From a bacterium (GTDB taxonomy: Bacteria > JAHJDO01), in NCBI GenBank assembly GCA_030671985.1, contig DAOVHI010000042.1:1-10474 (forward strand): a stretch of 10,474 bases of DNA. The letters are read 5' to 3'. The notes beneath the pieces were generated by a model. That model worked only from the letters and a program-made list of their open reading frames with translations. It was not told where the DNA came from and did no database searches. A program made the translations under genes and the position numbers. The first letter of the stretch is position 1; each line of letters opens with the position of its first letter. Shown here piece by piece: positions 1 to 7,558 of the stretch.

Positions 1-1
1 T

Positions 2-2131
2 GAAAAATATCAATATTCATTTGTTAATGACCAGTCAAAAACAACCCGAATGCGTCTCCGATTGCTTTTTAACAATGCTCTTTCGGGGTTTGCGATCGTA
101 TTGATACTGCTTTTTCTTTTCTTAAGCAGAAGAGCTGCTTTCTGGACCGCTTTTGGCATACCATTCTGTTTTATAGCAGCGTTTACAGCTTTTCCCGTGT
201 TCAACATTACATTCAGCGCAATCGCGCTGTCAGGGCTAATAGTTGTTCTGGGCATAGTCGTCGATGATGCCATAGTCATGTCGGATAAAATAATTTTTTA
301 CCAAGAACGCGGGCTCAAACCCAAAGAAGCCGCTTATTCGGCAGTAAAAGACCTTGTCATGCCTATAACGCTTTCTACCCTTACTACAATCATTGCCTAC
401 ATGACTCTGCTGTCTCTGGGAGGAAGACCGGGTAAATTTGTAGTCGCTATCCCTACCATCGTCATCATAATCCTTATCGTATCGCTTATTGAATCTTTCT
501 TTTTTCTTCCTCACCATATATCATCAGGTCGGAATTTAGGTAAAAAAGAAAAACCAGGCTGGTTTTTGAAAATGGAAAGCGCTTACCGCAAGTCTCTTAT
601 CATTGTTCTCAATAAAAAGATCATATTCATGGGACTCGCATTATTGCTTCTGATAACATCTCTGGTCTCGGCAAAACTCTTTCTGAAGTTTAGGATGTTT
701 CCTCAATCAGCTATAGAAACTTTTTATATTAAAGTGGAAGGTCCCAATAATTACAGTCTGAATAAGACAGAGAATATTGTTAAAGATATTGAAAAAATAA
801 TTCGTCAATTGCCTAAAGATGAACTGGAATCTTTTACTTCAAGGATCGGACATCATTCAATGTCTAAAACTAAAAATTACGGTGACCACGAAAACTGGGC
901 AATTATCAATGTATTCCTGACCCCGGATATTTCACGAGATAGAACGGCAGCTGAAATAATTGCTGAGGTTAAGAAAAAATATAAATCTCCGGAAAATATT
1001 CGCATATTCTTTGAAACGAAAAAGGTCGGGCCAATACAGGAAAAACCGATTACTGTGTATCTCAGTAGCAATAACGACCATAATTTAAATACGTCTGTAA
1101 AAGTCGTAGAAAATATTTTGAAAGACATGAAGAATATGGGCGTTGCCGATATAGATAATTCTAGAAAGCCAGGCAAAGAGGAACTTGTTATCAACATTGA
1201 TCAAAACAAGCTGGCTTCGCTCGAAATATCTACGGAGGATGTTGCGCAGGTATTAAGAATCGCTTACGAAGGCCAGATTGTAACAGACATGCAGACATTA
1301 GAAGAAAAAATAGAGTATCGTCTTCTGCTTAACGAAAAAAGCCGGAAGGATGAGTTAATACTGGAAAAGATAGGGGTTAAGAACTCGGAAGGAGCTCTGA
1401 TATTACTCGATAAATTTGTCAGTTTTAAGACAAAGGCTTCAGATCTTGAGATTCTTCATCGCAATGGATTGCGCAGTGTTACCTTGTCTGCTTCACTTAG
1501 AAAATCGAAAATATCTGCTATTGAAGCGGCGGAAATAATTAAAAATCGTATAAACAGTACAAAAAAAATACCGAAAGAAGTTATCATCGAAATAGCAGGG
1601 GAAGCCTTGAAAACAAATATCATAATGAAAGACATGAAAACAGCTGTCATAATGGCTGTTATAGGTATATTTTTAGTACTTGCATTGTTTCTCAATTCAT
1701 GGGAAAAAGCTTTTGTAATAATTGCCGTTGTTCCGTTTTCTACAATAGGTATTATCATAGCCCTTTTTATACATGGACAACCTATATCGATGTTTGTACT
1801 ACTTGCGGCAGTCGGACTTATCGGAGTCGTTGTTAACGATTCCATCGTCATGACTGATACGCTTTCCTTAAGCCTTAATAAGCTGTCACAAAAAAATACC
1901 CTGATTAATAATATAGCTGAGCTTGCTTCACAAAGATTAAGACCAATACTACTCACGACCCTTACAACTTTAGGAGGTCTTTTGCCTATGGCTTACGGAT
2001 TGGGAGGATATGAAAAGATGATTTCTCCTATGTCCTTGGCTTTCAGTTGGGGCTTGTTGTTTGCTACAATAATTACATTATATATTATTCCTTCAATTTT
2101 TCTCTTGTTTCTTTGTCGAAGATTAAAGTAG
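2..2131 (+). CDS. RND-family efflux transporter (AcrB-like), 5'-truncated by window edge
   Basis: Inner-membrane proton-driven exporter of the resistance-nodulation-division superfamily; substrate unknown. The frame is open to the left edge, so the true start is upstream; the ATG at 50 is internal. About 709 residues are present, and comparison with AcrB (roughly 1,050 residues, Asp407/Asp408 in TM4) suggests some 320 N-terminal residues are missing. Visible parts are the TM3-TM6 block, with the paired aspartates of the proton relay in GIVVDDAIV (Asp codons 263-268); a long hydrophilic periplasmic domain at about 700-1600; and the TM8-TM12 block at about 1640-2120. TM10 reads GVVVNDSIVMTD (Asn 1835, Asp 1838), without the lysine that AcrB has there (Lys940). 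This is a divergent RND pump rather than a close AcrB orthologue. A membrane-fusion partner would be expected upstream, outside the window. Family assignment is firm; substrate class is not. Confidence 0.93.
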   Translation, partial: EKYQYSFVNDQSKTTRMRLRLLFNNALSGFAIVLILLFLFLSRRAAFWTAFGIPFCFIAAFTAFPVFNITFSAIALSGLIVVLGIVVDDAIVMSDKIIFYQERGLKPKEAAYSAVKDLVMPITLSTLTTIIAYMTLLSLGGRPGKFVVAIPTIVIIILIVSLIESFFFLPHHISSGRNLGKKEKPGWFLKMESAYRKSLIIVLNKKIIFMGLALLLLITSLVSAKLFLKFRMFPQSAIETFYIKVEGPNNYSLNKTENIVKDIEKIIRQLPKDELESFTSRIGHHSMSKTKNYGDHENWAIINVFLTPDISRDRTAAEIIAEVKKKYKSPENIRIFFETKKVGPIQEKPITVYLSSNNDHNLNTSVKVVENILKDMKNMGVADIDNSRKPGKEELVINIDQNKLASLEISTEDVAQVLRIAYEGQIVTDMQTLEEKIEYRLLLNEKSRKDELILEKIGVKNSEGALILLDKFVSFKTKASDLEILHRNGLRSVTLSASLRKSKISAIEAAEIIKNRINSTKKIPKEVIIEIAGEALKTNIIMKDMKTAVIMAVIGIFLVLALFLNSWEKAFVIIAVVPFSTIGIIIALFIHGQPISMFVLLAAVGLIGVVVNDSIVMTDTLSLSLNKLSQKNTLINNIAELASQRLRPILLTTLTTLGGLLPMAYGLGGYEKMISPMSLAFSWGLLFATIITLYIIPSIFLLFLCRRLK

Positions 2132-2140
2132 ACAATCTCG

Positions 2141-2169
2141 TTGTATTTTTCCTTTAAATCACTTATAGT
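2141..2169 (+). promoter_or_regulatory. Candidate sigma-70-type promoter for ruvB, placed for a leaderless transcript
   Basis: A weak -35 (TTGTAT, 2141-2146; 3 of 6 consensus bases) is separated by 17 bases from a good -10 (TATAGT, 2164-2169; 5 of 6). The -10 ends only nine bases before the ruvB ATG at 2179, so transcription would begin at about 2176-2179, on or next to the start codon. No purine-rich Shine-Dalgarno sequence is present between the upstream stop and this ATG, which fits a leaderless or near-leaderless mRNA. Both elements are read directly from the sequence; promoter activity is inferred. Confidence 0.5.
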
Positions 2170-2178
2170 TACATCACT

Positions 2179-3201
2179 ATGGAAAACAAAATAACAACTC
2201 CAAACCTGCGGGATGAAGATAGAGAGTTTGATGTTACTTTGCGACCCGAAAGATTTGAGGATTTCGTTGGTCAAAACAAGATTAAGGAGCATCTTCAAAT
2301 CTGTATTCAAGCCGCAAAAAAGAGAAACGAAGCGCTTGATCACGTTCTTTTGTATGGTCCTCCGGGACTCGGAAAAACAACACTCGCAAACATAATTGCA
2401 AAAACCATAGGCGTAAACATTAGAACCACTTCCGGACCTGTTATTGAAAGAGCAGGGGATCTTGCCGGCGTGCTTACAAATCTAGATGATGGAGATGTTA
2501 TCTTCATAGACGAAGTGCACCGGCTAAGTCATGTTGTGGAAGAATATTTATATCCGGCTATGGAAAACTATAAAATAGATATTATGATTGATAAAGGGCC
2601 GAGCGCAAGGTCGGTGAAGCTGGATCTGCCTTCTTTTACACTTATTGGAGCGACAACACGTGCCGGACTTCTTACTTCTCCTCTGAGGTCCAGATTTGGT
2701 ATTGTGTCAAGATTGGAGTTTTACGGTCAGAATGATTTATATGATATTATCATTCGCTCTGCAAAGATCCTTCGTGTCGAGATAACAGATGAAGGAGCTA
2801 TGGAGATCGCAAAAAGGTCACGCGGCACACCAAGAATAGGAAACAGACTGCTCAGACGTGTAAGGGATTATGCGGAAGTAAAGGCGGATGGTAAGATTAC
2901 TAATGAAGTTGCTGATAAGGCTTTAGCGATGCTGGAAGTAGATAAATACGGGTTGGATGATATGGATAAAAAAATCCTTGAGACGATTATTCATAAATTT
3001 AATGGAGGTCCTGTAGGAGTAGGAACAATTGCTATCGCTACGGGTGAAGAACAGGACACAATAGAAGAGATCTACGAACCATATCTTATACAGCAGGGTT
3101 TTATCAAACGCACACCAAGCGGTAGAAAAGCAACAAAGCTTGCGTATAAACATCTTGGTGTTACGCCAAATAAGGAAGCCAGCCAAAAAGAGCTATTTTA
3201 A
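2179..3201 (+). CDS. ruvB: Holliday junction branch-migration ATPase RuvB
   Basis: RuvB is the hexameric AAA+ motor that, with RuvA, drives branch migration of Holliday junctions in recombinational repair. At 340 residues it is normal full length. It has the RuvB N-terminal signature ([12 protein letters not shown], about 21-32), Walker A GPPGLGKT (60-67), Walker B IFIDEVHR (108-115), sensor-1 region GATTRAG (157-163), an arginine-finger segment PLRSRFG with Arg170, sensor-2 region RGTPR (215-219), and the C-terminal winged helix with the DNA-contacting RTPSGR motif (311-316). The start is secure: an in-frame stop lies at 2155-2157 and no other start codon intervenes. No Shine-Dalgarno sequence precedes the ATG, and a promoter-like element lies immediately upstream. 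ruvA and ruvC are not beside it in this window. The next gene starts 20 bases downstream. Confidence 0.98.
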   Translation: MENKITTPNLRDEDREFDVTLRPERFEDFVGQNKIKEHLQICIQAAKKRNEALDHVLLYGPPGLGKTTLANIIAKTIGVNIRTTSGPVIERAGDLAGVLTNLDDGDVIFIDEVHRLSHVVEEYLYPAMENYKIDIMIDKGPSARSVKLDLPSFTLIGATTRAGLLTSPLRSRFGIVSRLEFYGQNDLYDIIIRSAKILRVEITDEGAMEIAKRSRGTPRIGNRLLRRVRDYAEVKADGKITNEVADKALAMLEVDKYGLDDMDKKILETIIHKFNGGPVGVGTIAIATGEEQDTIEEIYEPYLIQQGFIKRTPSGRKATKLAYKHLGVTPNKEASQKELF

Positions 3202-3221
3202 TATTAACAAGGATGGGCATT

Positions 3222-3378
3222 ATGAAAAAAGTATTTGCTATTACTGCAAGTATTAGCGTCCTGCTGTTGGCAGTGAACCTGCAGGCGTACACAATCGGGG
3301 CAAACACCATCGCTGAAATTTTACGAAATAACTGACGGTTCAAAGCCACAGTTTCTTACAGAAGGAAAAATGGTATGA
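3222..3378 (+). pseudogene. Small signal-peptide protein with an apparent +1 frameshift
   Basis: The ATG at 3222 has a good ribosome binding site (AAGGA, 3209-3213). It opens a 37-codon frame ending at TGA 3333-3335. The product starts MKKVFAITASISVLLLAVN, a typical signal peptide with likely cleavage after LQA near residue 22. Ignoring one T of the TTTT run at 3319-3322 moves the ribosome into another frame, which stays open to TGA 3376-3378. That reconstruction gives a 51-residue protein ending GKMV, with a mature part of about 29 residues (...IAEI-YEITDGSKPQFLTEG...). Its stop then overlaps the next gene's ATG as ATGA, a common operon junction, which supports the longer version as the ancestral gene. 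Alternatives are a recent disabling mutation, a homopolymer sequencing error, or a real 37-residue product. No family recognised. Confidence 0.5.
3330..3353 (+). other. Imperfect hairpin just downstream of the frameshift position
   Basis: AACTG (3330-3334) can pair with CAGTT (3349-3353). Inside it GGTT (3337-3340) can pair with AGCC (3344-3347, one G-U pair) around a CAA loop, leaving small internal bulges. The stem includes the TGA that ends the short reading of the small peptide gene, and it begins seven bases after the TTTT run. No T-tract follows, so it is not an intrinsic terminator. Function is unknown and chance is possible. Confidence 0.3.
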
Positions 3379-4175
3379 GTTGGATAAAAATTAGGCAAAA
3401 AAGATTGATAGCAGGGTTATTTATCAGTGGATTTATTCTTTTTGGCTGCCAAACAAAAGTAAAAATTCCCCAAGTCTATAATTGCCATCAGACCACAGGT
3501 GAAATTAAAATTGATGGTGTTCTTGATGAGCCGGATTGGCAAAAAGCTGATTCTCTCTCGTTCTTTAATCTGACAAGGACGAAAATTCAGAATTACCTTC
3601 CTGCAGAATCTTCAACTATTGGCAAGCTTCTATGGGATAAAGATTATCTCTACGTTAGTTTTAAGGCTTATGACAAGGATATCTGGGGCTACTATACTAA
3701 AAGGGACGATACTACCTACAGAGAAGATGTCCTGGAAATCTTTCTCAAACCTGATGCTCAAAAAGAATCTTACTATAATTTTGAAATTAATGCTCTTGGT
3801 ACGGTTTATGACGCCTTTAATTTCAAAAGAAGTTTTGCTGGCGGAAGTCGTCGCTGGGGTAAATGGGACTGTGAAGGATTGAGAACTGGAATAAGGATTA
3901 AGGGAAATTTGAATAATTGGAAAGATGAAGATGAATACTGGCAATTAGAGGTAGCTATTCCCTTTTCTGCATTTAAAGAGGTAACGTCTGTACCAAAATC
4001 AGGAGACGAATGGTGTTTCGCTCTTTGCCGCTATGACTATTCAGTCTATCTAAAGCAAGGACGGGAACTTAGCTCAACAGCTAAACTTTCTAAATTAAAT
4101 TTTCATCTCTGGGAAGATTATGACAGATTGCTTTTTGTAACATCCGGTAAAAATGTTCAAGTTAAAGGGAGATAA
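3375..4175 (+). CDS. CBM9-like outer-membrane or periplasmic lipoprotein
   Basis: Predicted lipoprotein of 266 residues. The N-terminus is basic, then hydrophobic (LIAGLFISGFILFGC), ending in a lipobox-like LFGC with Cys25 as the probable lipidated residue. The rest resembles carbohydrate-binding family 9-like (CBM9/DOMON-type beta-sandwich) proteins. The recognisable blocks are IKIDGVLDEPDWQKA (44-58), LWDKDYLYVSFKAYDKDI (86-103), REDVLEIFLKPD (116-127), YYNFEINALGTVYD (133-146) and WQLEVAIPFSAF (189-200). Such domains bind sugars or polysaccharides, alone or attached to hydrolases; no catalytic domain is present. The start is supported by AGAAGGA (3360-3366), eight bases before the ATG, and by the ATGA overlap with the preceding frame. 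It lies upstream of a secreted protein and a secretin, so a surface or periplasmic role is likely. The ligand is unknown. Confidence 0.82.
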   Translation: MSWIKIRQKRLIAGLFISGFILFGCQTKVKIPQVYNCHQTTGEIKIDGVLDEPDWQKADSLSFFNLTRTKIQNYLPAESSTIGKLLWDKDYLYVSFKAYDKDIWGYYTKRDDTTYREDVLEIFLKPDAQKESYYNFEINALGTVYDAFNFKRSFAGGSRRWGKWDCEGLRTGIRIKGNLNNWKDEDEYWQLEVAIPFSAFKEVTSVPKSGDEWCFALCRYDYSVYLKQGRELSSTAKLSKLNFHLWEDYDRLLFVTSGKNVQVKGR

Positions 4176-4183
4176 ATTCCAAC

Positions 4184-4606
4184 ATGAGAAATCCTAAATT
4201 CAAATTTAGCATTTTAATTTTAGCTGGGTTTTGGACTTTGACGTTCTCAGAACATGTTTATGGAGAGACTCCTGAAATAGCAGTATTTCAAAGACCGCCT
4301 CTTGTAAAAAAGATAGATAAAAAACTTGAGGAAATACATCCGGGAGAAGAAAAAGGAGCAAATGTAAAGCTAACGATTATCAGCACATGGAAAGAAGGGA
4401 ATAAATACACCGTTAATATGAGTATTAAAAATCTCAACAAGGAACAGGGATATAGAACTGTATACCTGTTAAGCTATGATAATGAAGGAAGGATTGTAGC
4501 TATATCTTCCGACAGAAAGTATTTTAAGCCGTATCAGGAATATTTCAAACAATACAAATTCACTAAATCATTTTCTATAATCAGATGGAGGTTTTATGTT
4601 AAATAA
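4184..4606 (+). CDS. Secreted protein of unknown function, overlapping the secretin gene
   Basis: No family recognised. The 140-residue product has a basic N-terminus and hydrophobic core (FSILILAGFWTLTF) with likely signal-peptidase cleavage after VYG (residue 27). The mature part of about 113 residues is basic. It begins with a linker-like stretch containing RPPLVKKIDKKLEE, followed by alternating polar and hydrophobic segments (VKLTIISTW, KYTVNMSIKNL, YRTVYLLSYDNEGRIVAIS) that suggest a small beta-sandwich. It ends in an aromatic, lysine-rich tail. AAAGGGAG (4164-4171) serves as ribosome binding site at slightly long spacing. The gene starts eight bases after the lipoprotein stop and overlaps the secretin gene by 11 bases, so translation of the two is probably coupled. 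A periplasmic accessory or pilotin-like role is conceivable from position alone, but nothing in the protein shows it. Confidence 0.75.
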   Translation: MRNPKFKFSILILAGFWTLTFSEHVYGETPEIAVFQRPPLVKKIDKKLEEIHPGEEKGANVKLTIISTWKEGNKYTVNMSIKNLNKEQGYRTVYLLSYDNEGRIVAISSDRKYFKPYQEYFKQYKFTKSFSIIRWRFYVK

Positions 4607-6116
4607 AAGTGCTTTTAAAGTATCTATGTCGATATATATTGCGATAGTTGTTCTTGTATTAGGCGGAACGTGTTTTTCCGAGGACTTATGGACGGGGCGC
4701 ATGTCTAAAATAACAGTAACGGATATTGATAGCAAGACATCAAAAATAGATATAGTGCTTGATAAAAACGAGGAAAACGGCATTTCATTTGATCAATCAA
4801 AAACAATATCTATAGAAAGTGGTCAATTGGAGCGCGGCATAAAAATCTATCTGGATGGAATAAATCCGGCAAAGAAAACCAGTTTTTCTCATAAAAAAGG
4901 AGAGCTTGTATCAAATCTAAAGATATCCAGAATTTTCGGAAGTATTGCAAATCCAAGTATGCAGGCAACAAAAGATGGTACTCCTGTATATTCTACGCTG
5001 ATTGATCTTGTGACAAGTAAAATAGTAACTGCCCGCATTACTAATAAAGAAAAGGAGAGAAAGATTGAACTTACAGTTATTATTACAGCACTCAAGGAGC
5101 AGGGTCTCAGCCAGCAAATTCCCAGTATTATTGATATAACTTCCCGGGATTTTGACAATCCCTTAGCAAAGAGCACTGGAACAAATATCAGTGAGAAAAT
5201 GTTACAAAAGATGCTGCCTGATGATTTTATTACAGCGGTATTTCCATTACAGCATATTGATCCGGCTACAGCAAAAACAATTGTTCAAAGCGAACTTTCT
5301 TCAAGAGGAAGAGTGCAAGTTTATGCTGATAAGTCCCAATTAATAGTAACCGATACGGTTCTATACATTAAAAGCATAGGAAAACTTATTGAAAACATTG
5401 ATAAAAAAGTGCCGCAGGTGCTTATTGAAGCGCGAATATTTGAAGTCAGCTATGATAAGGAAACTGAAATAGGCATTGACTGGAGCCTTGCTCGTCCATC
5501 CGTAACTGCAACTATCGGACATACATTAAATGCGGCAGTAAAAGAAACAAGAGGTACGGAACTTATAGTGAGAGGTCTTTTAGGAGGGAAATATAAGAGA
5601 GATGCTCTTTTCGCAACAATAGACGCTCTGGTTAGCGATGGCAGGGCGAAGATAGTTGCGCGGCCTAAGGTGGTTGTCCTCAATAATCAGAAAGCAATTA
5701 TCACATCAGGAAAGAATATCCCGTACAGAAAAGAAAAGTACGATAGCACAATAGCAGGCGCGCTGTATTTTGTAACTGATTTTATGCAGACAGGCATAAC
5801 CCTAACCGTTACACCTCACGTCAGAAACGATGGGCTTATTGTGCTGAATGTAAAACCGGAGGTAAAATATATTATAGGATATAAGGGCGAATATGACATG
5901 CCCGTTTTCAGCACAAGATCAACGAATACAACGGTGAGCATGAAGGATGGAAACACTCTGGTTATAGGAGGTCTTTTCCGAAAAGATCAAAAGATAGTTG
6001 AACACGGAGTCCCGTTTTTGAAAGATATTCCAATATTGGGATATTTATTTAAGCATAAAAAGAGCATTGACATTAAAACAGAGGTAGTTATATGCATAAC
6101 GACAACACTAATTTGA
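4596..6116 (+). CDS. Secretin (GspD/PilQ superfamily), compact 506-residue form
   Basis: Outer-membrane channel of the type II/type IV pilus secretin superfamily. Residues 1-29 are an export signal (IYIAIVVLVLGG, probable cleavage after CFS). Residues about 35-165 form a beta-rich N-terminal region that could be AMIN-like, an uncertain assignment. Residues 213-272 resemble a secretin N1/NolW-type domain (FPLQHIDPATAKTIV ... KLIENIDKKVPQ). The secretin core spans about 273-506: VLIEARIFEVS, ARPKVVVLNNQKAII, GITLTVTPHV, NTLVIGGLFRK, and the hallmark VPFLKDIPILGYLFK near 472-486. It is short for a GspD or PilQ and has only one obvious N-domain. GGAGG (4587-4591) lies four bases before the ATG, within the preceding gene. 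The 3' end overlaps gltX by 25 bases. No secretion ATPase, platform or pilin gene is visible here, so which machine it serves is unknown. Confidence 0.93.
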   Translation: MLNKSAFKVSMSIYIAIVVLVLGGTCFSEDLWTGRMSKITVTDIDSKTSKIDIVLDKNEENGISFDQSKTISIESGQLERGIKIYLDGINPAKKTSFSHKKGELVSNLKISRIFGSIANPSMQATKDGTPVYSTLIDLVTSKIVTARITNKEKERKIELTVIITALKEQGLSQQIPSIIDITSRDFDNPLAKSTGTNISEKMLQKMLPDDFITAVFPLQHIDPATAKTIVQSELSSRGRVQVYADKSQLIVTDTVLYIKSIGKLIENIDKKVPQVLIEARIFEVSYDKETEIGIDWSLARPSVTATIGHTLNAAVKETRGTELIVRGLLGGKYKRDALFATIDALVSDGRAKIVARPKVVVLNNQKAIITSGKNIPYRKEKYDSTIAGALYFVTDFMQTGITLTVTPHVRNDGLIVLNVKPEVKYIIGYKGEYDMPVFSTRSTNTTVSMKDGNTLVIGGLFRKDQKIVEHGVPFLKDIPILGYLFKHKKSIDIKTEVVICITTTLI

Positions 6117-7558
6117 AGGGGGTAAGAGTTCGTTTCGCTCCGTCCCCGACCGGCTCTCTTCATCTTGGCAATGTGAGGACAGCTATATTCAATTGGTTTT
6201 TCGCAAGACATACAGGAGGGAAATTTATACTTCGGATAGAGGATACGGACAGAGAACGTTCAACCCCTGAATCAGTAAGCTTAATAATGGAAAGTCTGAA
6301 ATGGTTTGGACTTGATTGGGATGAGGGTCCTGACGTCGGAGGAAATTTTGGTCCTTATTATCAGATGCAAAGACTGGATAAATATAAAAAGTATATAGAC
6401 GTATTGATTAAGAAGAATATGGTCTATCCCTGCTTTTGCACTACCGAAAGGCTTGCAGAAATGAGACATCAAATGCAAAAACAAAAATTGCCGCCCAGAT
6501 ACGACGGTAAATGTAAAAATTTGAATAAAGAAGAAATAGAACGTCTAACCTCTCAAGGCATAAAACATGTTTTGCGCTTTAGAGTTCCCACTACCGATAC
6601 CACAGAATTTAAAGACCTTGTTCACGGGAAAATATCTATTGAGAACTCAATTATGGATGATTTTGTTATCGTAAAATCCAATGCCGGACCAACGTATAAT
6701 TTTGCGTGCGTAGTTGATGACATTGAAATGAAGATAACGCATGTTATTAGAGGGGATGACCATATCTCAAATACCCCGAAACAGATTGCCATATATAAAG
6801 CATTGGGAATTAACTTCCCAGAATTTGCTCATATTCCTTTAATTCTCGGACCTGACAAGGCAAAATTAAGTAAACGTCACGGAGCAGCTTCTCCACTTGA
6901 ATACAGAGACATGGGCTACCTCCCTCATGCATTACTTAATTTTCTTACTCTGCTTGGCTGGGCACCCGAAGATAACCGTGAACTTATGAGCAGGGACGAA
7001 ATTGTAGAGAGTTTTTCAATAGAAAAAATAAATGACAGAAATGCTGTTTTTGACAGTCAAAAGCTTGATTGGATGAATGGTGTATATATAAGGAAAATGC
7101 CTCTGGAAGAACTTGTAAACATTGCTTTAGTGGAATTAAAAAAAGCAGAACTTATAAAAGACACCAAGGAAGTTGATATCGATAAAATTTCTAAAATAGT
7201 CGCACTAATCAAGGAAAGACTTAGAAAGTTCTCTGAGATTCCCCAACTTGTAAATTACTTCTTTGATAAACCTGTATATGAAGAGAAACCTGTTCGCAAA
7301 TTTTTGAAAAAAGATGGGGTTTCGCAAATGCTGCAGGAGCTATGCAAGGTAATAGAAGAAGTGGAACCGTTTGACATAGAAACACTTGAAGATGCAGTGA
7401 GAGAATTTATTGAAAAAAAGGGACTAAAAGCCGGACAAGTTATTCATCCTGTAAGAGTCGCGCTTACAGGACGCGCTGCAAGCCCGCCGATATTCGATGT
7501 AATGCAGGTTCTTGGAAAACAGACATGTTTGAAAAGAATAGCGGACGCACTTGCTTGA
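6092..7558 (+). CDS. gltX: Glutamyl-tRNA synthetase
   Basis: Class I aminoacyl-tRNA synthetase that charges tRNA-Glu with glutamate in the cytoplasm. The 488 residues are normal length. It has the N-terminal VRFAPSPTGSLHLGNVRTA with the HIGH-type signature HLGN (24-27), RIEDTDRER (48-56), the KMSKS-type loop KLSKR (258-262) and a C-terminal anticodon-binding region ending in the conserved HPVRVALTGRAASPP block. Cys114, Cys116 and Cys141 match the zinc-binding insert (CFC ... YDGKC). The histidine two residues after the last Cys in E. coli GluRS is Asn143 here. The ATG at 6092 is preceded by AGAGG (6080-6084) at good spacing and lies 25 bases inside the secretin gene, so translation may be coupled. 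A TTG at 6113 is a weaker alternative start. Whether it also misacylates tRNA-Gln cannot be judged from the sequence. Confidence 0.97.
   Translation: MHNDNTNLKGVRVRFAPSPTGSLHLGNVRTAIFNWFFARHTGGKFILRIEDTDRERSTPESVSLIMESLKWFGLDWDEGPDVGGNFGPYYQMQRLDKYKKYIDVLIKKNMVYPCFCTTERLAEMRHQMQKQKLPPRYDGKCKNLNKEEIERLTSQGIKHVLRFRVPTTDTTEFKDLVHGKISIENSIMDDFVIVKSNAGPTYNFACVVDDIEMKITHVIRGDDHISNTPKQIAIYKALGINFPEFAHIPLILGPDKAKLSKRHGAASPLEYRDMGYLPHALLNFLTLLGWAPEDNRELMSRDEIVESFSIEKINDRNAVFDSQKLDWMNGVYIRKMPLEELVNIALVELKKAELIKDTKEVDIDKISKIVALIKERLRKFSEIPQLVNYFFDKPVYEEKPVRKFLKKDGVSQMLQELCKVIEEVEPFDIETLEDAVREFIEKKGLKAGQVIHPVRVALTGRAASPPIFDVMQVLGKQTCLKRIADALA

Noticed and set aside
1456-1956. Long open frame on the - strand inside the RND gene (166 codons)
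   Set aside because: It lies opposite a well-supported transporter frame. Its translation is low-complexity Ser/Ile/Thr-rich shadow sequence with no domain and no ribosome site of its own.
3194-3204. Promoter for the envelope cassette in TATTTTAATAT
   Set aside because: The -10-like bases are easily found in AT-rich DNA, and no acceptable -35 lies 16-18 bases upstream (those positions read TAAGGA or AAGCCA). Read-through from ruvB is equally likely.
3316-3353. Programmed +1 frameshift signal in the small peptide gene
   Set aside because: A hairpin sits at a suggestive distance and the stop is TGA-C. However, no slippery codon resembling the prfB type, and no internal Shine-Dalgarno stimulator, is visible. 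A homopolymer indel is simpler, so this is only a side possibility.
4665-4682. Lipobox in the secretin signal peptide around GGTC (Cys26)
   Set aside because: The residue before Cys26 is Thr, unlike the Gly/Ala/Ser usually required. Ordinary cleavage after CFS is a better reading.
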